Source: Clavibacter michiganensis
Lineage (GTDB): Bacteria > Actinomycetota > Actinomycetes > Actinomycetales > Microbacteriaceae
NCBI RefSeq assembly: GCF_021216655.1
Contig: NZ_CP080437.1
Coordinates: forward strand, 1,054,001 to 1,118,000
Length of the DNA stretch: 64,000 nt
Direction: 5' to 3'
The notes beneath the pieces are model-generated. The model was not told the origin of the DNA, ran no database searches, and saw only the letters and a program-made list of their open reading frames with translations. Shown in pieces: positions 9,998-18,871 of this stretch. The position numbers and the translations under genes were made by a program. Each line of letters begins with the position of its first letter. Within the stretch, counting starts at the first letter, position 1.

Positions 9998-10647
9998 GAC
10001 CCCGCCCCCTGCGCGGCGCGGGCGGTGACGGCCGCCGCGCGCAGGATGAGCGCGGACGACTGCGCACCCGGATCGCGGTGGCCGATGGCGCGGTCGCCCA
10101 GGTAGGACGCGCGCCCCTTGCGCGCCACGAGCGGTTCCGTCCCCTCCGCACCGCGCGCGGCGGCGTCGGCGGCGGCGTCGAGGGCGTCGGCCGGGGAGGA
10201 TCCCGCATCGGCGGCGGCGCGCGCGGCCTCGGCGGCGGGACCCCACGCGTCCACCATCGTCTTTTCGCCCCGCTCGGCCTTGCCGCGGAGGACGATGCCG
10301 CCCACCGCCGCCTCGAGCAGGTCCGCGATCGCGGACGCGTCGAGGTCCGACCGGCCGGCGACGGCCGCGGATGCCTTGAGGTACGCCGTCCCGAGCAGCG
10401 GGCCGGAGGCGCCTCCGACGGTGGAGATCAGCGTGGTGGCGACCGTCTTCAGCGCGTCGGCGGGCGAGGCGTCGGGCGCGAGGGCCGCCAGCTTCTCCGT
10501 GACGGCGCCGAAGCCGCGGTCGAGGTTCTCGCCGTGGTCGCCGTCACCGATCTCGCGGTCGAGGGTGATGAGCTCACCGCGCTGGTCGGCGACGACGCGC
10601 GCCGCCTCCGTGATCCAGGCGACGACCCAGTCGGTCCCGAGTGCCAT
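9994..10647 (-). CDS. dhaL: DhaL: ADP-binding subunit of dihydroxyacetone kinase
   Basis: DhaL carries a tightly bound ADP that is phosphorylated by DhaM and then phosphorylates the DHA held by DhaK. The 217-residue helical-barrel protein has the Mg-binding aspartates in LDREIGDGDHGENLDRG (Asp30, Asp35, Asp37) and the nucleotide loop GGASGPLLGTAYL. ATG at 10647 sits three bases after the dhaK stop, and its own stop overlaps the dhaM start, so the three subunits should be made in step. Confidence 0.95.
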   Translation of the reverse strand: MALGTDWVVAWITEAARVVADQRGELITLDREIGDGDHGENLDRGFGAVTEKLAALAPDASPADALKTVATTLISTVGGASGPLLGTAYLKASAAVAGRSDLDASAIADLLEAAVGGIVLRGKAERGEKTMVDAWGPAAEAARAAADAGSSPADALDAAADAAARGAEGTEPLVARKGRASYLGDRAIGHRDPGAQSSALILRAAAVTARAAQGAGS

Positions 10648-10650
10648 GAG

Positions 10651-11652
10651 CTACCTCCCCCACCGCAGCGCGGCGGTCTGCACGGGCGAGTCCCACAGGT
10701 CGACGAGCTCGTCGTCGAGCAGCAGCACCGTGAGGGACAGTCCCTCCATGTCGAGGGCCGTGACGTAGTCTCCCACGAGGCTCCGGGCGACGGTCAGGCC
10801 GGCCTCCTCGAGCACGGCGGCGGCCCGGCGGTACGCGATGTAGAGCTCGGACAGCGGTGTGGCGCCCATCCCGTTCACCATCAGCAGCACGCGGCTGCCG
10901 GCCGGCGCGGCGAGGTCCTCGAGCACCGGGTCGAGGAGCCGCTCCACGATGGCGTCCACCGGCTCGAGCGGCAGCTTCACGCGGCCGGGCTCCCCGTGGA
11001 TCCCGATGCCGATCTCCATCTCGTCGTCCTCGAGCGCGAAGCTCGGCTCGCCGGCGTGCGGGACGGTGCACGCGCGGATGGCGACGCCCATGCTCCTGAC
11101 CTGCCCGATCACCCGCTCGGCGATCGCGGCGACGGCGTCGAGGTCGTCCCCGCGCTCCGCGGCGGCGCCCGCGATGCGCTCGACGAGCACGGTGCCGGCC
11201 ACCCCGCGGCGGCCTGCCGTGTAGAGGGAGTCGGTGACCGCGACGTCGTCGTCGACCACGACCGTCCTCACGCGCACGCCCTCCGCCTCCGCGAGCTCGG
11301 CCGCGGTCTCGAAGTTCAGGACGTCGCCCGTGTAGTTCTTCACGATGTGCAGCACGCCCGCGCCGGCGTCGACGGCCAGGGTCGCGGCGACGACGGGATC
11401 CGGGGTGGGACTCGTGAACACGGGGCCGGGCACGGCCGCGTCGAGCATGCCGTGGCCCACGAAGCCGGCATGCAGCGGCTCGTGCCCGCTGCCGCCGCCG
11501 CTCACGAGCGCCACGCGTCCTGGTCGGGTGGGCTCCGCGCGACGCACGAAGAGCGGATCCGCGCTCAGGGCGACCAGGTCGGGGTGGGCGGCGGCGAAGC
11601 CCGCGACGGCCTCGTCGGCCACCGCCCTCGGGTCGTTGATCAGCTTCTTCAC
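10651..11652 (-). CDS. dhaK: DhaK: dihydroxyacetone-binding kinase subunit
   Basis: Binds dihydroxyacetone covalently and presents it for phosphorylation, giving dihydroxyacetone phosphate. The 333 residues match DhaK. SGGGSGHEPLHAGFVGHGMLDAA is the N-terminal signature and the substrate-binding His219 lies in IGIGIHGEPG. The start codon is GTG with AGGAG upstream (AGGAGCCGGCC). It leads the dhaKLM operon and is divergent from glpF-glpK across about 280 bases. That spacer carries a TATGTT box on the minus strand (11756-11751) as a possible -10, but no clear -35. Confidence 0.95.
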   Translation of the reverse strand: MKKLINDPRAVADEAVAGFAAAHPDLVALSADPLFVRRAEPTRPGRVALVSGGGSGHEPLHAGFVGHGMLDAAVPGPVFTSPTPDPVVAATLAVDAGAGVLHIVKNYTGDVLNFETAAELAEAEGVRVRTVVVDDDVAVTDSLYTAGRRGVAGTVLVERIAGAAAERGDDLDAVAAIAERVIGQVRSMGVAIRACTVPHAGEPSFALEDDEMEIGIGIHGEPGRVKLPLEPVDAIVERLLDPVLEDLAAPAGSRVLLMVNGMGATPLSELYIAYRRAAAVLEEAGLTVARSLVGDYVTALDMEGLSLTVLLLDDELVDLWDSPVQTAALRWGR

Positions 11653-11861
11653 GGCCGGCTCCTCGCGGGTCTCGGGCGGCCGGACGGCAGCCGCGCATCC
11701 GAGCCGGATCGAGGACGGGACTCGGTCGGCGGCGACTCGGGTGTGTCGCCAACATACGCCCGGGAGGACGGGCTCCGACAGCCCCGCCGACCCTCCATCA
11801 GGGGCAGGGATCCGCGTCGCGGAGCGGCCAGCCGCGACAGGGAGGTGCGCCCTACCGGCAC

Positions 11862-11867
11862 TAGATT
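11862..11867 (+). promoter_or_regulatory. Candidate -10 box of glpF-glpK (TAGATT)
   Basis: TAGATT lies 66 bases upstream of the chosen glpF start. Transcription would begin near 11874, giving a leader of about 60 bases that includes a GGAG ribosome-binding site before GTG 11934. No convincing -35 was found. Confidence 0.45.
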
Positions 11868-11933
11868 GGAGCCACCGCGATGATGCGGAAGAGGTCGCCC
11901 CCGCGCCTCGACGAACGATCGGAGCACCACGCA

Positions 11934-12686
11934 GTGGATCTTGGAGTCATTTTCCTGTCGGAGACGGTGGGCACCGCCCTCCTCGTCCTCCTCGGATGCG
12001 GAGTCGTGGCGAACGTCGCGCTCATCAAGTCGAAGGGGCTCGCCGGCGGCACCCTCATGGTCAACTTCGGCTGGGGCCTCGCGGTCTTCGCCGGTGTGAC
12101 CGTCTCCTACGCGTCCGGCGCGCACCTCAACCCGGCGGTGACGCTCGGCCTCCTCGCCGCCGGCAAGATCGAGGACGTCGCGAGCGTCCCCGTCTACATC
12201 CTCGCCCAGATGGTCGGCGCCATCATCGGCGCCGTGTTCTGCTGGCTCGCCTACAAGCAGCACTTCGACGAGGAGCCCGACGCGGCCACCAAGCTCGGCG
12301 TGTTCTCGACCGGCCCGTCCATCCGCAACTACGCCTGGAACCTCGTCACGGAGATCATCGGCACGTTCGTGCTGGTCATCGTGATCCTCGGCTTCAGCCT
12401 CGCGAACAACCCCGACGCGGACGCGTCCACCCCCGCCGGCCTCTCCGCCCTCGGCGCGATCCCGGTCGCCCTCCTCGTGGTCGGCATCGGCGCGTCCCTC
12501 GGCGGCCCGACCGGCTACGCCATCAACCCGGCCCGTGACCTCGGTCCCCGCATCGCGCACGCGATCCTGCCCATCAAGGGCAAGGGCTCGAGCGACTGGT
12601 CCTACGCCTGGGTCCCGGTCGCCGGTCCCGCCATCGGCGGCGTCCTCGCCGGCCTCGCGTCCTACGCGCTGCTCCCCATCCTCTAA
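11934..12686 (+). CDS. glpF: Glycerol uptake facilitator (MIP/aquaglyceroporin)
   Basis: A channel letting glycerol diffuse into the cell. Both pore half-helices are present: [12 protein letters not shown] and [13 protein letters not shown], the second in the GlpF form with an Asp after NPAR. Six hydrophobic spans fit the family. The start is uncertain. GTG 11934 (250 residues) begins directly before the first span and has GGAG nine bases upstream. In-frame ATGs at 11880/11883 would add 17-18 charged residues. It is 29 bases from glpK and surely cotranscribed with it. Confidence 0.9.
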   Translation: MDLGVIFLSETVGTALLVLLGCGVVANVALIKSKGLAGGTLMVNFGWGLAVFAGVTVSYASGAHLNPAVTLGLLAAGKIEDVASVPVYILAQMVGAIIGAVFCWLAYKQHFDEEPDAATKLGVFSTGPSIRNYAWNLVTEIIGTFVLVIVILGFSLANNPDADASTPAGLSALGAIPVALLVVGIGASLGGPTGYAINPARDLGPRIAHAILPIKGKGSSDWSYAWVPVAGPAIGGVLAGLASYALLPIL

Positions 12687-12715
12687 TTCCCCCGACCCCT
12701 CATAGGAGAGACCAC

Positions 12716-14233
12716 ATGAGCGAGAAGTACATCGTCGCCATCGACCAGGGCACCACGAGCACGCGTGCCATCGTCTTCGACCACAGCGGATCCATCGTGT
12801 CCACCGGCCAGCTCGAGCACGAGCAGATCTTCCCCCGCGCCGGCTGGGTCGAGCACGACCCGATGGAGATCTGGCGCAACACGCGCGAGGTCATCGGCCA
12901 GGCGCTGTCCAAGGCCGACATCACGCGCCACGACGTCGAGGCCGTCGGCATCACCAACCAGCGCGAGACCGCCGTCGTATGGGACCGCACCACGGGCAAG
13001 CCCGTCTACAACGCCATCGTCTGGCAGGACACCCGCACGCAGAAGATCGTCGACCGCCTGGCGGCCGACGGCGGGGTGGAGCGCTTCAAGCCCACCGTCG
13101 GGCTCCCGCTCGCCACCTACTTCTCGGGCACGAAGATCGTCTGGATCCTCGAGAACGTCGACGGCGCCCGCGAGAAGGCCGAGGCCGGCGAGCTCATGTT
13201 CGGCACGACCGACACCTGGGTCCTCTGGAACCTCACCGGCGGCACCGACGGCGGCGTGCACGTCACCGACGTCACCAACGCGTCGCGCACGCTCTTCATG
13301 GACCTCGAGACGCTCCAGTGGGACGACGACATCCTGAAGGCCTTCGACGTGCCGCGCTCGATGCTCCCCGAGATCAAGAGCTCCTCCGAGGTCTACGGCC
13401 AGGTCGAGTCCTCGAGCCTCCTGCGCGAGGTGCCGATCGCCGGCATCCTGGGCGACCAGCAGGCCGCCACGTTCGGCCAGGCCGCGTTCGACCAGGGCGA
13501 GTCGAAGAACACCTACGGCACCGGCAACTTCCTGATCTTCAACACCGGCACCGACATCATCCACTCGCAGAACGGCCTCCTCACCACGCTCGGCTACAAG
13601 CTGGGCGACCAGGAGCCGCACTACGCGCTCGAGGGCTCCATCGCCGTCACCGGCTCGCTCGTGCAGTGGATGCGCGACAACCTCGGCCTCGTGTCGAGCG
13701 CCGCGGAGATCGAGACGCTGGCCGCCACCGTCGAGGACAACGGCGGCGTGTACTTCGTCCCCGCGTTCTCGGGCCTGTTCGCGCCGTACTGGCGCTCGGA
13801 CGCCCGGGGCGCGCTCGTGGGCCTCACGCGCTACGTCAACAAGGGCCACATCGCCCGCGCGGCGCTGGAGGCGACGGCCTTCCAGACGCGTGAGGTGCTC
13901 GACGCGGTCAACGCCGACTCGGGCGTCGACCTCACGGAGCTCAAGGTCGACGGCGGCATGATCGCCAACAACCTGCTGATGCAGTTCCAGGCCGACATCC
14001 TCGGCGTGCCCGTCGTCCGCCCCGTCGTCGCGGAGACCACTGCGCTCGGTGCCGCGTACGCCGCGGGCCTCGCCGTCGGATTCTGGAAGGACCTCGACGA
14101 CCTCCGCCAGAACTGGCAGGAGGACAGCCGGTGGACGCCGGACATGGACGACGCCGAGCGCGAGCGCCAGCTGCGCCTCTGGAAGAAGGCCGTCACGAAG
14201 ACCTTCGACTGGGTCGACGACGACGTGCAGTAG
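12716..14233 (+). CDS. glpK: Glycerol kinase
   Basis: Phosphorylates imported glycerol to glycerol 3-phosphate, the substrate of GlpD. The 505-residue FGGY-family kinase has the N-terminal phosphate-1 motif [25 protein letters not shown], the glycerol-binding segments, and the C-terminal ATP motif [18 protein letters not shown] 12716 is preceded by AGGAGAG. The gene follows glpF in one operon and is closed by a strong hairpin. Confidence 0.97.
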   Translation: MSEKYIVAIDQGTTSTRAIVFDHSGSIVSTGQLEHEQIFPRAGWVEHDPMEIWRNTREVIGQALSKADITRHDVEAVGITNQRETAVVWDRTTGKPVYNAIVWQDTRTQKIVDRLAADGGVERFKPTVGLPLATYFSGTKIVWILENVDGAREKAEAGELMFGTTDTWVLWNLTGGTDGGVHVTDVTNASRTLFMDLETLQWDDDILKAFDVPRSMLPEIKSSSEVYGQVESSSLLREVPIAGILGDQQAATFGQAAFDQGESKNTYGTGNFLIFNTGTDIIHSQNGLLTTLGYKLGDQEPHYALEGSIAVTGSLVQWMRDNLGLVSSAAEIETLAATVEDNGGVYFVPAFSGLFAPYWRSDARGALVGLTRYVNKGHIARAALEATAFQTREVLDAVNADSGVDLTELKVDGGMIANNLLMQFQADILGVPVVRPVVAETTALGAAYAAGLAVGFWKDLDDLRQNWQEDSRWTPDMDDAERERQLRLWKKAVTKTFDWVDDDVQ

Positions 14234-14251
14234 ACCGCACCCGCACGACCC

Positions 14252-14284
14252 GCACGCCCCGTCGCCACAGGTGACGGGGCGTGC
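14252..14284 (+). terminator. Terminator after glpK
   Basis: A 15-bp stem with one G-T pair (14252-14266 with 14270-14284) and an ACA loop, 18 bases after the glpK stop. The following gene is on the opposite strand, so it may work in both directions. Confidence 0.78.
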
Positions 14285-14322
14285 GGCGTGTCCGGGCGGT
14301 CAGCCGACGGCTCGCCGCGATG

Positions 14323-15069
14323 TCAGATCAGCGTCGGCTGCCCGTCGTCCGCGGGCGCCTCGTCGACGGGCGCCACGAGATCCGGTCCGTCGTTCCGCAC
14401 GCTGTTGACGCGGGTCGAGACGAGTCGCGGCACGAGGTGGGGCTCCGGCAGCGAACCGAGCAGGTGACGTACGTCGTCGACCGCCGTCGTCCCGGCGTCG
14501 AGCCAGTCGTCCAGGCGGTCGCGCGGCACGATGACGGGCGTGCGGTCGTGGATGTGACCGAGCGCGTCGCTCGCGGCGGACGTGATGATGGCGAGGCTCC
14601 GCAGCCACGCGCCGGGCTCCCCGTCGGGGACGGCGGGATCCCGCCAGTGCTCGTACACGGCCGCGAACGCCAGCGGCCGCTCGTCCTCGCCGTGCAGGTA
14701 GACGGGCTGCTTCCCCGCGGCGGTGACCTGCCACTCGTAGTACCCGTCGGCCGGCACGACCGCCCGCCGCGTGAGCACGGCCCTCCGGAACGTGGGCTTC
14801 TCCGTCACGGTCTCGACGCGCGCGTTGATCAGAGGGGCGCCCTGCACCGCCTTCGCCCACGGCGGGACGATCCCCCACCGCGCCGCGGTCAGGACCCGGC
14901 GGACCGCGCCGTCCGCGTCGCCGTGCGGGTGGCGGTCCGCGACCATGTGGACCCTGGTCGTCGGGGCGACGTTCCACGAGGGGGGCGGGTCCTCGCCGTC
15001 CACGTCGTCGACCGCCCAGTCCCCGACGAGGTCCCCCGTCGCCCGCGCCACCACGAATCTCCCGCACAT
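14323..15069 (-). CDS. SRAP domain protein (YedK/HMCES type)
   Basis: SRAP proteins cross-link to abasic sites in single-stranded DNA through their N-terminal cysteine and shield them during replication. The 248 residues show the catalytic Cys2 (MCGRFVVA), the WNVAPT motif with the conserved Asn, PADGYYEW with the active-site Glu, and the His in HIHDRTPVI. Only Met1 needs to be removed, which fixes the start at 15069. It is 46 bases downstream of trpD. The mRNA start is unclear. Confidence 0.93.
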   Translation of the reverse strand: MCGRFVVARATGDLVGDWAVDDVDGEDPPPSWNVAPTTRVHMVADRHPHGDADGAVRRVLTAARWGIVPPWAKAVQGAPLINARVETVTEKPTFRRAVLTRRAVVPADGYYEWQVTAAGKQPVYLHGEDERPLAFAAVYEHWRDPAVPDGEPGAWLRSLAIITSAASDALGHIHDRTPVIVPRDRLDDWLDAGTTAVDDVRHLLGSLPEPHLVPRLVSTRVNSVRNDGPDLVAPVDEAPADDGQPTLI

Positions 15070-15115
15070 GCGACCATCATCCGCCGCACGCGCGACATCG
15101 ACCGGGCGACGAGGA

Positions 15116-16171
15116 TCAGGCGCGCGTCGCCGCCGCCCACTCCTCGAGCTTCGCGGCGGCGCGGCCGGAGTCCACGGCGTCGGCGGCGATCGCGACCTTC
15201 TCGCGCAGCCGGCGCGCCATGGGCTGCTGAACGCGCGTCGGATCCCCCATCAGGTCGAAGGCCTCGAGGCCCGCCGCCGCGTTCAGCAGCACGACGTCGC
15301 GCTGAGGGCCGGGCTCTCCGGCGAGGACGCGGCGGATCACCTCCGCGTTCTGCTCCACGCCCTCGCCGAGGAGCGCCTCGATGGGAGCCCGCGGGATCCC
15401 GAGCTCGAGCGGGTCGAGGTCGTGCTCGGTGACCGCGCCCCGGCTGACCTCCCAGATGTGGCTGTGACCGGTGGTCGTGAGCTTGTCGATCCCGTCGTCG
15501 CCCCGGTACACGAGCGCGGTCGCGCCGCGGGTCCGGAAGACGCCCACCATGAGCGGCACGCGCGAGAGGTCGGCGACCCCCACCGCGGATGCCTCCGGGC
15601 GCGCCGGGTTGCAGAGCGGGCCGAGCACGTTGAACAGCGTCGAGATGCCGAGCTCGCGCCTCGTGGCCGCTGCGTGCCGGAAGCCCGGGTGGAAGAGCGC
15701 GGCGTGCGCGTAGGTGATGCCGGTCTCGCGGAGCACCTCCGCCACGCGCTCCGGCGTGATGCTGAGGTCGACTCCGAGTGCCGTGAGCACGTCGGACGCG
15801 CCCGAGGCGGAGCTCGCCCCGCGGTTCCCGTGCTTGATGACGGGGACGCCCGCGGCAGCGGCGATGACCGAGGCCACCGAGGAGATGTTGAGGACGGCGC
15901 CGTAAGGGTCGCCTCCCGTCCCCACGATGTCGAGGGCGCGCGGATCCGCGTCGAGCGGCAGCGCCTCCTCGAGGACGGCGTCGCGGAAGCCGACGATCTC
16001 GTCGACGGTCTCGCCGGATGCCCGCAGCGCGACCAGGAGCCCGCCCAGCTGCGCGGGAGTGGCCTCCCCGCGCATCACCTGGCGCATGGCCCAGGTGGAC
16101 TCGGACACCGACAGGTGGCGCCCCTCGATCAGCGTGGTGATGAGCGCGGGCCAGGTCGGGGCGGAGGGCAT
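15116..16171 (-). CDS. trpD: Anthranilate phosphoribosyltransferase
   Basis: Second step of tryptophan synthesis: joins anthranilate to PRPP. The 351 residues contain the PRPP-binding [11 protein letters not shown] loop, [17 protein letters not shown] and the anthranilate-site segment [17 protein letters not shown]. trpD stands alone here, next to ctaE, as in M. tuberculosis (Rv2192c/Rv2193), and is not part of a trp operon. A TAGGCT box ends seven bases before the ATG and no ribosome-binding site is visible, so a leaderless transcript is likely. No leader-peptide attenuator is possible in that case. Confidence 0.96.
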   Translation of the reverse strand: MPSAPTWPALITTLIEGRHLSVSESTWAMRQVMRGEATPAQLGGLLVALRASGETVDEIVGFRDAVLEEALPLDADPRALDIVGTGGDPYGAVLNISSVASVIAAAAGVPVIKHGNRGASSASGASDVLTALGVDLSITPERVAEVLRETGITYAHAALFHPGFRHAAATRRELGISTLFNVLGPLCNPARPEASAVGVADLSRVPLMVGVFRTRGATALVYRGDDGIDKLTTTGHSHIWEVSRGAVTEHDLDPLELGIPRAPIEALLGEGVEQNAEVIRRVLAGEPGPQRDVVLLNAAAGLEAFDLMGDPTRVQQPMARRLREKVAIAADAVDSGRAAAKLEEWAAATRA

Positions 16172-16178
16172 GCGGATC

Positions 16179-16184
16179 AGCCTA
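16179..16184 (-). promoter_or_regulatory. Candidate -10 box of trpD (TAGGCT, leaderless)
   Basis: On the minus strand TAGGCT is followed by seven bases and then the trpD ATG, so transcription should start at or next to the start codon. No clear -35 element. Confidence 0.55.
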
Positions 16185-16246
16185 ACGAGCGGCTGGATCG
16201 GATCTCACGGGCGGCCGGGTGGGCATCGGGTGTCGTCGGCCTGGGT

Positions 16247-16252
16247 CATAAT
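16247..16252 (+). promoter_or_regulatory. Candidate -10 box of ctaE-qcrCAB (CATAAT, leaderless)
   Basis: CATAAT, one base from the TATAAT consensus, is followed by seven bases and GTG 16260. This argues that GTG is the start codon and that the ATG at 16251, which overlaps the box, is not. Confidence 0.6.
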
Positions 16253-16259
16253 GGAACCT

Positions 16260-16889
16260 GTGACGACCACCTCAATCTCCCCAGTATCGACCGCGCCGGT
16301 GGTGAACCGGCCGAACACGGTCGCCGTCGGCACCATCGTGTGGCTCGGCAGCGAGGTGATGTTCTTCGCGGGTCTCTTCGCGATCTACTTCACCCTCCGC
16401 TCCACGTCCGGTGCCCTCTGGGAGTTCGAGGCAGGACGCCTCAACGTGCCCTTCTCCCTCGTGAACACGCTCATCCTCGTGTCGAGCTCCTTTACCTGCC
16501 AGTTCGGCGTCTTCGCGGCCGAGCGGCTGCAGGCGCGGGCCACGGGCTGGAAGCCCAGCCAGTGGGGCACGGTCGAGTGGTTCTTCCTCACCTACGCCCT
16601 TGGCGCCATCTTCGTCGTGGGCCAGATCTTCGAGTACGCCACCCTCGTCACCGAGGGCATCACGCTCAGCAGCAACGCCTACGGCTCGGCGTTCTACATG
16701 ACCACGGGCTTCCACGGCCTGCACGTCACCGGCGGGCTCATCGCCTTCCTCCTCGTCATCGGGCGCATCTTCGCGGTCCGGTCCATGGGGCACAGGGAGG
16801 CGACGAGCGCCATCGTCGTGTCCTACTACTGGCACTTCGTCGACGTCGTCTGGATCGGGCTCTTCCTGGTCATCTACGTCCTCAAATAG
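16260..16889 (+). CDS. ctaE: Cytochrome c oxidase subunit III
   Basis: Structural subunit of the aa3 oxidase in the actinobacterial bcc-aa3 supercomplex. The 209 residues contain about five transmembrane segments, with [22 protein letters not shown] at the N terminus and [19 protein letters not shown] plus [20 protein letters not shown] at the C terminus, as in heme-copper oxidase subunit III. The GTG start is set by the CATAAT box seven bases upstream. It heads the operon ctaE-qcrC-qcrA-qcrB and is divergent from trpD. Confidence 0.95.
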   Translation: MTTTSISPVSTAPVVNRPNTVAVGTIVWLGSEVMFFAGLFAIYFTLRSTSGALWEFEAGRLNVPFSLVNTLILVSSSFTCQFGVFAAERLQARATGWKPSQWGTVEWFFLTYALGAIFVVGQIFEYATLVTEGITLSSNAYGSAFYMTTGFHGLHVTGGLIAFLLVIGRIFAVRSMGHREATSAIVVSYYWHFVDVVWIGLFLVIYVLK

Positions 16890-16915
16890 CACCGAGCGGG
16901 AGCATCAACCACAGC

Positions 16916-17716
16916 ATGAGCACCAAGACAGCACGCGCCCGTCGAACCGGTCGCCGCAGCCCCCTGACCACGATCGCCCTGCTCGCCATCGGCCTGCTCA
17001 CCACAGGCGGCGCCTACGCGATGATCCAGTCGGGCACCGCGTCGGCAGAGGTCGACCTCAAGTCCGCGCAGACCATCGACGAGGGCCAGAAGCTCTTCGG
17101 CTCCAACTGCGCCACCTGCCACGGCATGGATGCCACGGGGACGGGCGTCGCCCCGAGCCTCATCGGCGTCGGCGCGGCCTCCGTCGACTTCCAGGTCGGC
17201 ACCGGCCGCATGCCGCTCCAGGGCACCACGGTCCAGGCACCGGAGAAGCCCACGCAGTTCACCGACACGCAGGTGAAGGAGCTCGCGGCATACGTCGCCT
17301 CGCTCGCTCCCGGCCCGGCCATCCCCGACGGCCAGTACCTCGACGGGAAGGGCGACCCCGCCAACGGCGCCGAGCTCTTCCGCATCAACTGCGCCATGTG
17401 CCACAACGTGGCCGCGGCGGGAGGCGCGCTCACCGAGGGCAAGTTCGCCCCCAGCCTCGAGGGCGTGGCCCCGGTCCACATCTACGAGGCCATGGTCACC
17501 GGTCCGCAGAACATGCCGGTCTTCAACGACACCAACATCTCCCCCGAGGACAAGCGCGACATCATCACGTCGCTGCAGTACATCGAGGAGAACAGCACGG
17601 TCGGCGGCGCGAACCTGGGCGGGCTCGGCCCGGTGTCCGAGGGCCTCTTCATGTGGATCTTCGGTCTCGGCGGCATCGTCGCCCTGACCGTGTGGCTCAC
17701 GGCCCGGTCCAACTGA
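16916..17716 (+). CDS. qcrC: Diheme cytochrome c subunit of the bc1 (bcc) complex
   Basis: QcrC replaces soluble cytochrome c by carrying electrons straight from the Rieske centre to the oxidase. The 266-residue protein has an N-terminal signal-anchor (residues about 17-38), two heme c sites CATCH (Cys65-His69) and CAMCH (Cys159-His163), and a C-terminal membrane anchor (about 244-263). The duplicated cytochrome domain is typical of actinobacteria. It starts 26 bases after ctaE. Heme attachment takes place outside the membrane and needs a cytochrome c maturation system not seen in this window. Confidence 0.97.
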   Translation: MSTKTARARRTGRRSPLTTIALLAIGLLTTGGAYAMIQSGTASAEVDLKSAQTIDEGQKLFGSNCATCHGMDATGTGVAPSLIGVGAASVDFQVGTGRMPLQGTTVQAPEKPTQFTDTQVKELAAYVASLAPGPAIPDGQYLDGKGDPANGAELFRINCAMCHNVAAAGGALTEGKFAPSLEGVAPVHIYEAMVTGPQNMPVFNDTNISPEDKRDIITSLQYIEENSTVGGANLGGLGPVSEGLFMWIFGLGGIVALTVWLTARSN

Positions 17717-17761
17717 CGCCCGCATCGATGACCCGCATCAGCACACAGGAGAGGCACGTAC

Positions 17762-18871
17762 ATGGCACACGACGATGAGGACGAGTCGGGCGTCGTCCCC
17801 GCGGGCTACGAAGCCGGCGAGCTCGAGCCGGCAGGCCGTGACGTCGTGCTCCCCGGCGGCACCGCCGTCGCCACGCGCGACGCGTTCCAGAACCCCGGCT
17901 TCCCGGAGCACCGCCTCCGCGTCACCGACAAGGACCCGAAGAAGGCGAAGACCGCCGAGCGCGTCGTCTACACGTGGTTCTACCTGTCCATCGTGGGCAG
18001 CGTCTTCGCGATCGGCGCGTACTTCGGCTTCCCGATCTACGCGGACGACCCGGGCAGCGTGCGCCTCAACAACCTGTTCCTCGGCGTCGGCATCGCGCTG
18101 GCGCTCCTGAGCCTCGGGATCGGTGCGATCCACTGGTCCAAGGCCCTCATGAGCGACCACGAGCTGATCGACGAGCGCCACCCGCAGGGCGGCTCGCCCG
18201 CCACGCAGGCCCGCGCCGTCGAGATCTTCGCGCAGGCGAACGAGGAGTCCGGCTTCGGTCGCCGCTCCCTCATCCGCAACAGCCTCATCGGCGCCCTCGT
18301 GGCCTTCCCGCTGCCGGCCGTGATCCTGTTCCGCGACCTGTACCCGGGCAGCGCCGAGGAGCCCGCCTCCGCCCTCAGCCACACGCTGTGGAAGAAGGGC
18401 GAGGTCCTCACCCGCGATCCCTCCGGCACGCCCATCAAGGCATCGGACGTGACCATCGGGTCCGCGTTCCACGTCATCCCCGCCTCGCTCATGGAGATGG
18501 AGGAGGGCAAGCTCGAGGAGAAGGCCAAGGCCGCGGTGCTGCTCATGCGCCTCCGCCCCGAGGACCTCGTCGAGACCCCGGAGCGGAAGGGCTGGTCCTA
18601 CGACGGGATCGTCGCCTACTCGAAGGTCTGCACGCACGTGGGATGCCCTGTGGCGCTCTACGAGCAGCAGACCCACCACCTGCTCTGCCCCTGCCACCAG
18701 TCCCAGTTCGACGTGACCAACCACTGCGAGGTCATCTTCGGACCGGCCAAGCGGCCCCTGCCGCAGCTGCCCATCGCCGTCAACGACGAGGGCTACCTCA
18801 TTGCACAGAGTGATTTCACCGAGCCCGTAGGGGCGAGTTTCTGGGAGCGTCGTGGTGACTACAACAGCTGA
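17762..18871 (+). CDS. qcrA: Rieske iron-sulfur subunit of the bcc complex
   Basis: Accepts electrons from quinol. The 369 residues have three transmembrane segments (about residues 75-95, 105-125 and 175-195), the actinobacterial form, and a C-terminal Rieske fold with the cluster ligands CTHVGCP and CPCHQS. AGGAGAGG precedes the ATG at good spacing. Its last 20 bases overlap the qcrB start in another frame, so the two are coupled. Confidence 0.97.
   Translation: MAHDDEDESGVVPAGYEAGELEPAGRDVVLPGGTAVATRDAFQNPGFPEHRLRVTDKDPKKAKTAERVVYTWFYLSIVGSVFAIGAYFGFPIYADDPGSVRLNNLFLGVGIALALLSLGIGAIHWSKALMSDHELIDERHPQGGSPATQARAVEIFAQANEESGFGRRSLIRNSLIGALVAFPLPAVILFRDLYPGSAEEPASALSHTLWKKGEVLTRDPSGTPIKASDVTIGSAFHVIPASLMEMEEGKLEEKAKAAVLLMRLRPEDLVETPERKGWSYDGIVAYSKVCTHVGCPVALYEQQTHHLLCPCHQSQFDVTNHCEVIFGPAKRPLPQLPIAVNDEGYLIAQSDFTEPVGASFWERRGDYNS

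Noticed and set aside
16172..16259. Tryptophan attenuator or leader peptide before trpD
   Set aside because: The -10 box lies seven bases from the trpD start, so there is no room for a leader, and no Trp-rich small frame was found.
18852..18871. qcrA/qcrB overlap of 20 bases as a possible frameshift
   Set aside because: Both proteins are full length with intact ends. Stop-start overlaps of this kind are normal for coupled subunits.
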